Assembly (NCBI GenBank): GCA_937892215.1
Contig: CALAVE010000041.1
Coordinates: 1-64,000 of the forward strand
Direction: 5' to 3'
Origin: an uncultured Porphyromonadaceae bacterium
GTDB taxonomy: Bacteria > Bacteroidota > Bacteroidia > Bacteroidales > Muribaculaceae
DNA length: 64,000 nt
Shown: piece after piece, positions 52,893-61,817 of the stretch
How positions within the stretch are numbered: position 1 is the stretch's first letter
Layout of the letters: every line of letters begins with the position of its first letter
The notes under the pieces: generated by a model
The model's database searches: none
The model's input: the letters and a program-made list of their open reading frames with translations, nothing else
Told to the model about the DNA's origin: nothing
Made by a program: the position numbers and the translations under genes

Positions 52893-55859
52893 ATGAATGA
52901 AGCTATTCTCAGTCAGCTCTACTTAAAAGACACGGCCTTTCAGGACCTTATGCAGGAACGTATTCACAACGTCCTGCTTGTGGCGTCAACTTACGACGCT
53001 TTCATTATGGAGGACGACGGACGCGTGGAAGAGCAGATTTTCTTTGAGTACGCTTCGCTTAACCTAAGTTCACCTCCGCGCGTTACGCGTGTGAGCAGTT
53101 ACGACGAGGCTTTCGCCAACCTGGAGCAGAAGAACTTCGACCTGGTGATTGCCATGCCCGGGGTGGAAATCAGCGCCACTTTCGATGCCGCCAAGAAATT
53201 TAAGCGCTTGTATCAAGGCATACCGTTTGTGGTGCTGACGCCTTTTTCCCGCGAAGTTTCACGCCGACTGGAAGGTGAGGACCTTAGCGCCGTGGACTAT
53301 GTGTTCAGTTGGCTCGGAAACGTTGACCTGCTGGTGGCTATCATCAAACTGCTGGAAGACAAGATGAACGCCGCTAACGATGTGAAGAACGTGGGCATAC
53401 AGATGATTCTGCTCGTGGAAGATTCCGTAAGGTTCTATTCTTCAGTGCTTCCCACCCTCTACAAGTTCATTCTGCAGCAATCTAAGATTTTCTCCACCGA
53501 GGCACTCAACGCGCACGAAACCATGCTTCGCATGCGCGGACGGCCCAAAGTGATGCTCGCCCGTGACTACGAAGAGGCACAGCGGCTCTACGATGAGTAC
53601 GGCGAAAACATTTTGGGGGTAATCAGCGACATCTCCTTTATGCGCGATGGCAAGAAAGACCGATTCGCCGGACTGGAGTTCGCCCACTACCTCCACGAGA
53701 ACGACCCACACCTACCCATCATCATGGAGTCGAGCGACTCGGCAAACAAAGTCTCCGCCGACCGCCTCAAATGCTCCTTCATCGACAAGAATTCCAAGAA
53801 GTTCCCCGTGGACCTGGGACAAGCCATAATGGACAACTTCGGTTTCGGAGACTTCATTATTCGCGACCCTGAAACAGGGCATGAAATAATGAGAATACGC
53901 GACCTGAAGGATATGCAAAACCAGATTTTCAGCATACCGGACAAGTCGCTCCTGCATCACGCCCTGCGCAACGACATCTCCCGATGGCTCTATTCGCGCG
54001 CGCTGTTCCCCATCGCACAGGTGGTGCGTATGCACCGTTTCCGCGACATCAGCGAAGTGCCGGCCGCACGACAGCTTTTCTTCGACCTCATCGTGAAATA
54101 CCGCAAGATGAAGAACCGCGGTGTGGTGGCCGAATTTAAGAAAGACCGTTTCGACCGCTACTCTAACTTCGCCAGAATAGGGCAAGGCTCGCTCGGCGGC
54201 AAAGGCCGCGGCATCGCCTTCATCGACTCCATAATAAAGAACAATCCCGTCTGCGACTACTTTCAGGGAGCCACCATACGCATTCCGCACACAGTGGTGC
54301 TATGCACCGACGTCTTCGACGTTTTCATGGAGCAGAACGGTCTTTACCCCAAGGCTCTAAGCGCGATTCCCGATGATGAGATTCTAAGCCTTTTCCTCCG
54401 GGCATCGCTCCCCGAGAGCGTCAGGGAAGACATCAGCGCAATCTACGACGTGATGGACGGCGCTATAGCCGTGCGCAGTTCCAGCCTGCTCGAAGACAGC
54501 CACTACCAGCCTTTTGCCGGTGTTTACGCCACTTATATGGTGCCGCATGGCAACGACAAAGCTGCCACCGTGGAAATGCTGGAGAACGCCGTTAAAGCCG
54601 TCTATGCGTCGGTATTCTATGCCGACAGCAAGTCCTACATGACCGCCACCAGCAATGTAATAGACCAGGAAAAGATGGCCGTAATTCTTCAGGAAGTGGT
54701 GGGAATGCAACACGGTGACTTCTTCTACCCGTCGATTTCGGGTGTGGGTCGCTCGCTCAACTACTACCCACTGGGCAACGAACTGCCGGCCGACGGTGTG
54801 GCCGAAGTGGCCATAGGTCTTGGGAAATATATCGTTGACGGCGGCAAGGCTTTGCGCTTCTCCCCGCTCCACCCCAAGAAGATTTTGCAGACCAGCACCA
54901 TCGACCTTGCCCTGCGCGACACGCAGACTCGTTTTCTCGCCATCAAGTGCGGTGACAACAAGGCTCCACTTTCTTGCGACGACAACTTCAATCTCGCCAC
55001 ACTCAACGTTACGGATGCCGGCAGCCGGGGAGAGCTCACTCACCTGGTATCCACGTTCGACTATGAGAACGAGCGGCTTCTGCCGTTGGACACCGGGCGC
55101 GGACGTAAAGTGGCCACTTTTGCCGGCGTGCTCGACCACAATGTGTTCCCGCTCGCCGATGCCATCCACTTCATGTTGTCCACCGGTGAGAACCAGATGG
55201 GAAGGCCGGTGGAAATTGAATTTGCCTGCAACCTCGCTCCAAACCTTCGGCCCGACGATGAGAACAAGGGTGACATTTACTGGCTTCAGATTCGTCCCAT
55301 GGTGGACCGACGAGAAATGTCGGCCGACACCATCAGCGACTTCGCTCCCGACCAGCTGGTTCTCAGCAGCCACAACGCCTTGGGATTTGGAGTGTTCTCC
55401 GACATTCGCCACATCGTAATGGTACGGCCCGAATGTTTTTCCAGCGTGGATAACTGGGCTATTGCCGAGGAAATTGAGAAAATTAACCGCAACTTTTCGG
55501 AAATCGCTGAGAATTACATTCTTATCGGCGTCGGACGCTGGGGCTCTTCCGACCCCGCTCTGGGCATTCCGGTAAAATGGGCACACATTTCACAGGCGCA
55601 GTTGCTGGTGGAAATGGCACTCCCGGGCGGTAGCATCGAGCCGAGTCAGGGCACCCACTTCTTCCAGAATCTCACTTCAATGGGCGTTGGTTACTTCGCT
55701 TCCGACACAAGGCAAGGCGACATTCTGGACACTGACTGGATTCGTCACAACGCTGAGAGTTCCACAAGCGGAAAGTTCGTGGATACTTTCCGATTTGCAT
55801 CTCCACTCACAATTCGCATCAATGGGCTTAAAGCCCAGGGTGTGGTGACAAAACAATAA
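52893..55859 (+). CDS. Receiver-domain protein fused to a PEP/pyruvate-dikinase-type ATP-binding domain
   Basis: 988 residues. About 25-155 is a degenerate receiver-like fold. About 165-315 is a second receiver (LLVEDS, GVISDISF, IDKNSKK). The PPDK_N/PEP synthase ATP-grasp domain runs about 420-815, with RIGQGSLGGKGRG near 425, AVRSSSLLEDS near 525 and WLQIRPM near 795. The final 170 residues are unrecognised (GRWGSSDPALGIPV). It lacks the swivelling phosphohistidine domain and the PEP-binding barrel, so it cannot be a complete PEP synthase. Homologues are often mislabelled as such. Likely a signalling phosphotransferase; the substrate is unknown. Confidence 0.85.
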   Translation: MNEAILSQLYLKDTAFQDLMQERIHNVLLVASTYDAFIMEDDGRVEEQIFFEYASLNLSSPPRVTRVSSYDEAFANLEQKNFDLVIAMPGVEISATFDAAKKFKRLYQGIPFVVLTPFSREVSRRLEGEDLSAVDYVFSWLGNVDLLVAIIKLLEDKMNAANDVKNVGIQMILLVEDSVRFYSSVLPTLYKFILQQSKIFSTEALNAHETMLRMRGRPKVMLARDYEEAQRLYDEYGENILGVISDISFMRDGKKDRFAGLEFAHYLHENDPHLPIIMESSDSANKVSADRLKCSFIDKNSKKFPVDLGQAIMDNFGFGDFIIRDPETGHEIMRIRDLKDMQNQIFSIPDKSLLHHALRNDISRWLYSRALFPIAQVVRMHRFRDISEVPAARQLFFDLIVKYRKMKNRGVVAEFKKDRFDRYSNFARIGQGSLGGKGRGIAFIDSIIKNNPVCDYFQGATIRIPHTVVLCTDVFDVFMEQNGLYPKALSAIPDDEILSLFLRASLPESVREDISAIYDVMDGAIAVRSSSLLEDSHYQPFAGVYATYMVPHGNDKAATVEMLENAVKAVYASVFYADSKSYMTATSNVIDQEKMAVILQEVVGMQHGDFFYPSISGVGRSLNYYPLGNELPADGVAEVAIGLGKYIVDGGKALRFSPLHPKKILQTSTIDLALRDTQTRFLAIKCGDNKAPLSCDDNFNLATLNVTDAGSRGELTHLVSTFDYENERLLPLDTGRGRKVATFAGVLDHNVFPLADAIHFMLSTGENQMGRPVEIEFACNLAPNLRPDDENKGDIYWLQIRPMVDRREMSADTISDFAPDQLVLSSHNALGFGVFSDIRHIVMVRPECFSSVDNWAIAEEIEKINRNFSEIAENYILIGVGRWGSSDPALGIPVKWAHISQAQLLVEMALPGGSIEPSQGTHFFQNLTSMGVGYFASDTRQGDILDTDWIRHNAESSTSGKFVDTFRFASPLTIRINGLKAQGVVTKQ

Positions 55860-55915
55860 TAACGACTGAGTTACTCATTTATGTATAACTGATTATTTAA
55901 CTTATCTTTCGCTTT

Positions 55916-57424
55916 ATGTCTTTCATTAAAGGTCTAAAAAGAGCATTCGGATTCTCCACCGACGGTGATGAACTGGACAACGATATCGAATACTACGACG
56001 GTGCCGCACGTACCGGACTGGGAAAACAGGATAACGCCCGCGAGCCATGGGTAAGCGCAGCCGAACAGGCACAGCCTCAGGCCTCCGACGACGGCAATCA
56101 GGCTGAGCCGCAGAATCAGGCCGAGGACGCACTGCTCACCAGCATAGTGGAAATAATTAACGGCAACCTCTCGCCTGTGGTGCTCGGATGTCTTGACATT
56201 GACGCTGAGAAAGCCGCGCTGAAACAGGATCTTGGACCTCAGGTGGAAAAGATTATAGGTCGCATTCAGACCGAAGCCGGCAGCGCCGCAAGTGCCGAGT
56301 GGCGGGAACAGCTCAGCGCCACCAAGGAAGAACTCAAGCGTGAGCAAGAGAAAACCACTGAAGCCATCAACGCGTCCAACGAGCTGAGAACCAAGTTGCA
56401 GGCCGCAGAACTGCAGCATAAGACACAGACCGCCAAACTCTCTGAGATTGAGGCTCGCAACGCTCAGGTCGAAGCCGAGTTGGAGCAGTACTCGCTTGAG
56501 AATAAGGGACTGGTGAACAAGACCAAGGTCCTTGCTGTTCTGGAGCAGCAGAAAGACGAACTCGAAAAAGATGTGGCACGGCTTTCGGCATTGCTCAACG
56601 AGCAGCGCGCTCAGGCCGTGCAGAAGGACAACCGCATCGCCCAGTTGGAAAAGCAACTCCAGGACGGCAACGGAATAGAAGACGAGGTGCGCAAGGAGTT
56701 TGAAGAGGAAGTGGCCCGCGTGGAAGTCTTCAAGGAGAAGAAAAACGCTGAAATCAGCGCGCTAAAGCAACAACTTGAGGAATTCAATCAGCGCGAGACC
56801 CTTGTCAACGAGGAAGCGAGAGCAAAACTGAAACTCGCTGAGGAGAAACACAACGAACTTAACGCCGAAATTGAGAAACTACGCAAGGAACTCAAGGACA
56901 GTGCCGCCGCAAGGCAAAAACACGACATCAATGTGGGCAATCATATCGACGACCTGAAAAAGCAACTCGCCACTGCAGCGCAGCGCAACGAGGACTTCCT
57001 CGCTCAGGTCAACTCGCTCACTAATGCCAACGAGCAACAAATGTCGGTTGCCAGAGAGGCTGCGCAAGAAAGAGATAATCTTAAGGAAGAACTCCGAAAA
57101 ACCATGAACCTGCTCACTAAGACTCAGAACGAACTGGATAAGGCTAACAAACTGCTTAGTGAAACGCAGAACAAACTCAGCGAAAACAACGACAAACTGA
57201 GGCTAACCGAGCAAAATCTGGACAAGGCTAATCAGCGGCTCGCCGTACAAGCGGCCACTACTCCAGCTCCGGCTGTCGAGGCCGAAGAAAAGCAGGTGGA
57301 AATAGACCTCGACGACCTGGACTGGCTGGAACCGGTGCCTCCACGCAAACCGGAGCCCGAACCGGAGCCGGAACCCGAACCAAAACAGCCGCTGGCCGAC
57401 GAACGCCAGATATCTCTCTTCTGA
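55916..57424 (+). CDS. Long coiled-coil protein with C-terminal QISLF motif
   Basis: 502 residues. An N-terminal region about 1-110 is mostly polar. About 125-445 is nearly continuous coiled coil. An acidic patch EIDLDDLDWLEP follows, then a Pro-Glu repeat (PEPEPEPEPEP), then the last residues DERQISLF. QISLF closely resembles the beta-sliding-clamp-binding peptide QL(S/D)LF, but the match is short. No enzyme domain. It follows the receiver/PPDK-like gene by 56 bases and may be cotranscribed. No homologue is recognised. Confidence 0.78.
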   Translation: MSFIKGLKRAFGFSTDGDELDNDIEYYDGAARTGLGKQDNAREPWVSAAEQAQPQASDDGNQAEPQNQAEDALLTSIVEIINGNLSPVVLGCLDIDAEKAALKQDLGPQVEKIIGRIQTEAGSAASAEWREQLSATKEELKREQEKTTEAINASNELRTKLQAAELQHKTQTAKLSEIEARNAQVEAELEQYSLENKGLVNKTKVLAVLEQQKDELEKDVARLSALLNEQRAQAVQKDNRIAQLEKQLQDGNGIEDEVRKEFEEEVARVEVFKEKKNAEISALKQQLEEFNQRETLVNEEARAKLKLAEEKHNELNAEIEKLRKELKDSAAARQKHDINVGNHIDDLKKQLATAAQRNEDFLAQVNSLTNANEQQMSVAREAAQERDNLKEELRKTMNLLTKTQNELDKANKLLSETQNKLSENNDKLRLTEQNLDKANQRLAVQAATTPAPAVEAEEKQVEIDLDDLDWLEPVPPRKPEPEPEPEPEPKQPLADERQISLF

Positions 57425-57458
57425 GCAAGATTCATACCGTAAACACCCAAATACAAAC

Positions 57459-57494
57459 AGCATCGCTCACCTCCGTCTAAAGATGAGCGATGCT
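57459..57494. terminator. Hairpin between convergent coiled-coil and NlpC/P60 genes
   Basis: Perfect 11-bp inverted repeat AGCATCGCTCA/TGAGCGATGCT with a 14-nt loop, in the 95-bp gap. No T-run, so it may work as a bidirectional stem or processing stop. Confidence 0.6.
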
Positions 57495-57519
57495 CCACAT
57501 TCGTATCAATAGTTATTAC

Positions 57520-58077
57520 CTACTTTGTCGTTTCTTCTTCGGTTATCACACGGCAAGCACCCATGTAGCGACGACGATAATACGTCTCGTCGGACTGACT
57601 TTCAGTGATTCCGGTGCGGCACGCCGCGTGGATAAACTTAAAGGTATTGTCCTCCTTGTTCACCTCAGTCACGATTCCCACATGACCTATCCTGCGCCCT
57701 ATCGCACGACCGTTGAAGAACACCAGGTCTCCCGGTTGCAGGTCACTACGGCTCACTTTCTCGCCGTCGTAAATCTGACCACCGGACGTGCGGTTCAGGT
57801 TATAACCGAATTTTTTGAACACATAGCTCGTGAATCCCGAGCAATCAAAGCCCTTAGGACCGGCCGCACCGGAGCGATAACGCACGCCGCGGAACTGGAA
57901 CGCATAGTCCAGCATTTCCTTTATCTGATCCTGACGGGTATTGTTAATATTAGCCTGCTCTAACTGTTCTTTCACTGTTCCGTGCTTACGGGCATTCAGC
58001 TGCTGCGCATCCACTGTAGCGGTAGAAACCACAACTAACAGCAACATCAGGCTAATGACTTTTATCGTTTTCTTCAT
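57520..58077 (-). CDS. Exported NlpC/P60 cysteine peptidase
   Basis: 185 residues with a signal peptide (about 1-24). NlpC/P60 domain about 48-170 with catalytic Cys79 (FDCSGFTSY), His132 (IGHVGIVTE) and His150 (FIHAACRTG). Cleaves D-Glu-meso-DAP bonds in peptidoglycan stem peptides. It has no SH3 or other targeting domain. A -7 box TATCTTTG lies at 58154-58161. Confidence 0.94.
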   Translation of the reverse strand: MKKTIKVISLMLLLVVVSTATVDAQQLNARKHGTVKEQLEQANINNTRQDQIKEMLDYAFQFRGVRYRSGAAGPKGFDCSGFTSYVFKKFGYNLNRTSGGQIYDGEKVSRSDLQPGDLVFFNGRAIGRRIGHVGIVTEVNKEDNTFKFIHAACRTGITESQSDETYYRRRYMGACRVITEEETTK

Positions 58078-58153
58078 ATATATTTATCTTTTCCACCCGG
58101 CTAAATCATTCGATTTTATTTTATTGCAACCCTCCGGGCATATTATCACGACG

Positions 58154-58161
58154 CAAAGATA
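58154..58161 (-). promoter_or_regulatory. -7 box TATCTTTG for the NlpC/P60 gene
   Basis: Minus-strand TAnnTTTG match 76 bases before the start at 58077. The surrounding 283-bp gap (58078-58360) is AT-rich and holds no gene; a plus-strand TAATTTTG at 58344-58351 points into the antisense of the next gene. Confidence 0.5.
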
Positions 58162-58360
58162 CACCTATTTAACGGCCCCCACAACCCGGCTAAACGTTTG
58201 TAAACATTTACTTTTGTAAACAAACTTGTTTCTTTGTGTCCCCCTTTTTACTACTGCCAGCGACTTACGGACCTGTTTGTTTTCTCAAATCCGCCTTTTT
58301 GAAAAATGAAAAAAATAACACTTTTTAACAATTTTCGCTATCCTAATTTTGCATCGTCCT

Positions 58361-59479
58361 CTATTCTTCCGTTCCCTGGCTGGAGGTCGTCAGCACTTCC
58401 ACCGCGCCGGTTGCCGGCGAGAACGTGGCGCGCATCGGCTGCTTCTTGTCGGTGAACAGCGACGGCTCCAGGCCGAACTGTATGCCCACCTGGGCACAGG
58501 CAAACTCATAATTCAGCACACTTTGCCCTTTGTACCGCGCAGTTGCGGCCACGCGGCCGGGTATATTGTAAATTATCGCGTCTTTACCCACTTTCTTCTC
58601 TTCGCCCTTCTCATTCACCGGCATAGTGGCCGATTCTAACAGCGCGAACGACACATACACGGGCTCCCCGCTCAGGTCGGTGCGGTCCACAATTCCGCTG
58701 TAATCGCTTATCCTGCAAAGCACATGGTCCTTTACCTCATTCTCGTCGGGAGTGAAGCTGAACACCTTTGTGGCCTCAGCCTGCTCCACAGTTCCGGTGA
58801 AAAGCACCATCAGCGAACGTTCCTGTTCGTCTAAGCGTTGCATTATTATCTTCATTGCCTCACCGTCGGGCATCTGGTCGGCCTCGCCGGTCATGTAGTC
58901 GTTACGGCTCTGACGAATGCGGTAGATTTGCTGAGCAGCAAGTTCTGCCCGCTTCGACACCGACTGACTTGCCAGTATATCGCCACTCTGAGTGCTCAGT
59001 GCTGCCTCCACACTCACATCGGCCTGCTTTACGCTTTTCTCGGCCACATCCTTTGCCACAGCTACATCTTCGGCCTTTATCACGTTAATACCTATCAGTC
59101 GTCCGTCCTCGGCGCAACTGATGTCCACCTGCTGCCCCTGTTTGAACTGCATCTGATATTGCTGCTCTGAATTGGCCACACCATGCGTTGATGCGCTCAC
59201 ACGCACCAAATCCCACTTCTGACTGTCCTTCATTACCACATTGGTCAGCCCCAGATATTTCTCGGCATAGTTGCAGTAAGGCCCGGCCTTGCTCACCGTC
59301 TTCCGCGCCGTAACGCTGAAATCTGCCACTGTAGTGGGCAGTGAATACACCAGCCCGTAATCATTGCTCTTGTTTGCCGTGAATTTACGCGTACTCTGGC
59401 CCGACACTGTCAGCGAGAGCATACTTGCGGCAAGCAACGCCCCTAATGTTATGCACCTGTATATCCTCATTTTCTTCAC
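58361..59479 (-). CDS. DUF4831 family exported protein
   Basis: 372 residues with a signal peptide (about 1-28, ending SGQ). The sequence follows the DUF4831 pattern of Bacteroidales (YSLPTTVADFSVTARK, GPYCNYAEKYLGL). Repetitive beta/alpha content, no catalytic motif. Function unknown. It lies 30 bases downstream of the NAD(P)H-hydrate repair gene and is probably cotranscribed. Confidence 0.82.
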   Translation of the reverse strand: MKKMRIYRCITLGALLAASMLSLTVSGQSTRKFTANKSNDYGLVYSLPTTVADFSVTARKTVSKAGPYCNYAEKYLGLTNVVMKDSQKWDLVRVSASTHGVANSEQQYQMQFKQGQQVDISCAEDGRLIGINVIKAEDVAVAKDVAEKSVKQADVSVEAALSTQSGDILASQSVSKRAELAAQQIYRIRQSRNDYMTGEADQMPDGEAMKIIMQRLDEQERSLMVLFTGTVEQAEATKVFSFTPDENEVKDHVLCRISDYSGIVDRTDLSGEPVYVSFALLESATMPVNEKGEEKKVGKDAIIYNIPGRVAATARYKGQSVLNYEFACAQVGIQFGLEPSLFTDKKQPMRATFSPATGAVEVLTTSSQGTEE

Positions 59480-59509
59480 TTTTTTTCTTTAATTCGTGCC
59501 TGAACCCAA

Positions 59510-61024
59510 TTATTTCATCGCATCGCGGATTGCCTTGCCAATATTGTCGGCTATATCGCCGGCTATCAGCCCATATTGACCGTTCACCTCGGCTGCCATG
59601 TCACCGGCCAGCCCATGCAGATACACAGCCAGGAACACGGCACGGTCGGTACTATAGCCCTGCGCCATCATTGCGGCTATCACACCGGTCAGAACGTCGC
59701 CAGAGCCGGCTGTCGCCATCCCGGCGTTACCGCTGCTGTTCACATACACCTTGCCGTCGGGGCGCACTGTCATCGTGTGATGCCCTTTGAGCACTATTGT
59801 TATCTCATAAAGGCGCGAAACGTCAATGGCCTTCTTCAGGCGCTCCTCCTCGCTGCTGTGTGCACTGAACAGCCTGTCGAACTCAGCTGCGTGCGGCGTA
59901 AGCACCGACCCCTTAGGTATGCTCTTTATCAGCACCGGACGACTGGCGATGCAGTTCAGCGCATCGGCGTCGAACACGCACGGCTTCCTATAATTCTTCA
60001 TGAACGAGTCGAGGGCGGCCAGGGTCTCGTCGCTGGTGCTTATACCGGGCCCAACGGCAATTATGTTGTACGAATGGCGAACGTCGATACGCGACGTCAC
60101 ATACTCGTTAAGGTCGGCATCCAGCACCACTTCCGGGACAGCCACCTGAATAGGTCCCAGATTCCGTTGCGGAGTGTGCACTGTCACCAGTCCTGCACCG
60201 GCACGCGTCGCGCCACGGGCAGCCAGAATCGCCGCCCCGGCCATACCGTAGCTTCCGGCCACCAGCAACACTGTCCCGTAGTCATACTTCCCGGTGAACT
60301 GGTTCCTCGGCTTCAGCTCGGCCTTGGCATCTTCGCGCTCTATCAGGTAGAAATCGCTCGGCGTGGAATCTATCGCCGCATAATCCATATCCAGGTTCAG
60401 CACTTTGCATTCGCCTATAAACTCGGAATTTTCAGCAAAGAAGAACGACAAGCGCTTAAACTGAAGCGCCAGCGTCAGATTCGCACGGATTATATTCCGG
60501 CGGTCGGCTCCTATGTTCCATTCTCCGAACAGACCCGACGGTATATCGATCGAAACGACATAGGCTCCGCTATTGTTAATATACTGCACCAGTGCCGTGT
60601 ATCCGCCCTTCAGCGGCGAGCGAAGTCCACTCCCGAACAGGCCGTCAATCACCACATCGTCTTCTCCGAGCACCGGCGGTGTGAAAAGATTCACAATCTC
60701 AGTGAAATTCACATCGTCCATCGCTAGGAAACGGTCGCGGTTAGTCTGGCAACACCCCGACAGACTCGACGACTTGATGTTGAACAGATACACCTCAGGC
60801 CTGTAACCTTGCTCTTGAAGCATACGAGCCACAGCCAGCGCGTCGCCACCATTATTGCCGGGGCCCGCGAATATCACCATCCGCTTCGACGGACGCCAAC
60901 GCGACATTATCTCGTAACTCACCGCCGACGCGGCGCGCTCCATCAAATCCAGAACCGATATGTTTTGCGACTTTATTGTTCTCTCTTCTATTTGCCTTAT
61001 CAGGTCGGTTGTAAATATCTTCAT
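59510..61024 (-). CDS. nnr: Bifunctional NAD(P)H-hydrate epimerase / ADP-dependent dehydratase
   Basis: 504 residues from the ATG at 61024 (MKIFTTDLIRQIEE); an upstream ATG at 61054 adds ten atypical residues. Epimerase (YjeF_N) domain about 1-215 with AGPGNNGGDAL. Kinase-fold dehydratase domain about 230-500 with AAGATRAGAGLVTV and the catalytic GNAGMATAGSGDVL. It repairs hydrated NADH/NADPH. A -7 box TATTTTTG lies at 61059-61066. Confidence 0.95.
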   Translation of the reverse strand: MKIFTTDLIRQIEERTIKSQNISVLDLMERAASAVSYEIMSRWRPSKRMVIFAGPGNNGGDALAVARMLQEQGYRPEVYLFNIKSSSLSGCCQTNRDRFLAMDDVNFTEIVNLFTPPVLGEDDVVIDGLFGSGLRSPLKGGYTALVQYINNSGAYVVSIDIPSGLFGEWNIGADRRNIIRANLTLALQFKRLSFFFAENSEFIGECKVLNLDMDYAAIDSTPSDFYLIEREDAKAELKPRNQFTGKYDYGTVLLVAGSYGMAGAAILAARGATRAGAGLVTVHTPQRNLGPIQVAVPEVVLDADLNEYVTSRIDVRHSYNIIAVGPGISTSDETLAALDSFMKNYRKPCVFDADALNCIASRPVLIKSIPKGSVLTPHAAEFDRLFSAHSSEEERLKKAIDVSRLYEITIVLKGHHTMTVRPDGKVYVNSSGNAGMATAGSGDVLTGVIAAMMAQGYSTDRAVFLAVYLHGLAGDMAAEVNGQYGLIAGDIADNIGKAIRDAMK

Positions 61025-61058
61025 TTCACTCTTTCTGTTTCGTGGATAATTCAACCTA

Positions 61059-61066
61059 CAAAAATA
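61059..61066 (-). promoter_or_regulatory. -7 box TATTTTTG for nnr
   Basis: Minus-strand TAnnTTTG match 34 bases before the ATG at 61024, which supports that start over 61054. Confidence 0.5.
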
Positions 61067-61136
61067 GCAAAAAAACTATGTATCTCTGACATAAAACACA
61101 AAAAACTCACAAAAAATCTTCTTACTCAAAATTAAT

Positions 61137-61167
61137 TTGCCCACGTGCCTAATCTTTCTTATCTTTG
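61137..61167 (+). promoter_or_regulatory. Promoter of hpt
   Basis: -33 TTTG at 61137-61140, 19 bases, then -7 TATCTTTG at 61160-61167. It overlaps an in-frame GTG at 61165, so the ATG at 61189 is the start. Confidence 0.7.
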
Positions 61168-61188
61168 TGCAAATTTATTCTGTATCCG

Positions 61189-61752
61189 ATGAAAGATGTG
61201 ACTTTTAACGGGCTCACCTTTGAGCTCTACATTACTCACGACGAGATTAACAAGCAAATTCAGCGGCTTGCCGGCGAAATTAAGCACAATTGTGAAGTAA
61301 GCGGCGATGACGCTCCTCTTTTCATCTGCGTGCTCACCGGTGCTTTTGTCTTTGCGGCCGACCTCTTCAGGGCCTGCGACATCCACAATGCCGAAATAGC
61401 ATTCATTCGCTTCAAGTCCTATGAAGGAACGTCTTCCACCGGTGTCGTCAACGATATTATGGGACTGGCCGAGGATGTTACCGGCCGATCCGTTTTCATA
61501 ATCGAGGACATCGTGGACACTGGCATCACGGCTTATCAGCTTCGCGAAACTCTCGCCAAGAAAAACCCGAAAAGCGTGAAAATGGTCACCCTCCTCTTCA
61601 AGCCCGACTCTCTCAAAGTGGGGCCGAAGCCCGAATTTGTGGGATTCGAGATTCCGCCAAGGTTCATTCTCGGTTACGGGCTGGACCTCGATGGCCTCGC
61701 AAGGCAACTCCCTGACATCTACGTCCTCAAGCCCACACAAGAAGAACAATAA
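61189..61752 (+). CDS. hpt: Hypoxanthine phosphoribosyltransferase
   Basis: 187 residues from the ATG at 61189. The PRPP-binding motif is FIIEDIVDTGITA, preceded by VLTGAFVFAADL and followed by VGFEIPPRFILGYGLD, the usual order in type I purine phosphoribosyltransferases. Converts hypoxanthine (and guanine) plus PRPP to IMP (GMP). adk, another purine nucleotide enzyme, follows 65 bases on. Confidence 0.94.
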   Translation: MKDVTFNGLTFELYITHDEINKQIQRLAGEIKHNCEVSGDDAPLFICVLTGAFVFAADLFRACDIHNAEIAFIRFKSYEGTSSTGVVNDIMGLAEDVTGRSVFIIEDIVDTGITAYQLRETLAKKNPKSVKMVTLLFKPDSLKVGPKPEFVGFEIPPRFILGYGLDLDGLARQLPDIYVLKPTQEEQ

Positions 61753-61761
61753 TTCATCATG

Positions 61762-61787
61762 CTTAAGAACTTTTCTTAAGTTATTTT
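61762..61787 (+). terminator. AT-rich terminator-like hairpin after hpt
   Basis: Perfect 8-bp stem CTTAAGAA/TTCTTAAG with a 3-nt loop, followed by TTATTTT. The stem is AT-rich, so termination may be partial and adk could still be read through. Confidence 0.5.
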
Positions 61788-61817
61788 AATAACACAACAC
61801 ATAAAACAAGACGAATA

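Larger units (their letters stand above)
52811..52909 (+). repeat. 99-bp direct repeat, copy 2 (native start of the downstream gene)
   Basis: 98 of 99 bases match 50903-51001. This copy holds the terminator at 52811-52848, the -7 box at 52851-52858, and the true start codon (52893) of the receiver/PPDK-like gene. Its G at 52830 completes the inner TGCC/GGCA stem, so it is likely the ancestral copy. Confidence 0.95.

Noticed and set aside
50903..52909. Composite transposon or insertion sequence as the cause of the direct repeats
   Set aside because: No transposase, no terminal inverted repeats, and the repeats are host regulatory sequence rather than IS ends.
54384..55586. Minus-strand open frame of 400 codons opposite the receiver/PPDK-like gene
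   Set aside because: Shadow frame; the plus strand carries ATP-grasp motifs throughout this interval.
52893..55859. Annotation as PEP synthase (ppsA)
   Set aside because: The central phosphohistidine and C-terminal PEP-binding domains are absent, so the catalytic cycle could not be completed.
59576..60727. Plus-strand open frame of 383 codons opposite nnr
   Set aside because: Shadow of the NAD(P)H-hydrate repair gene; composition biased to His/Arg and no domain.
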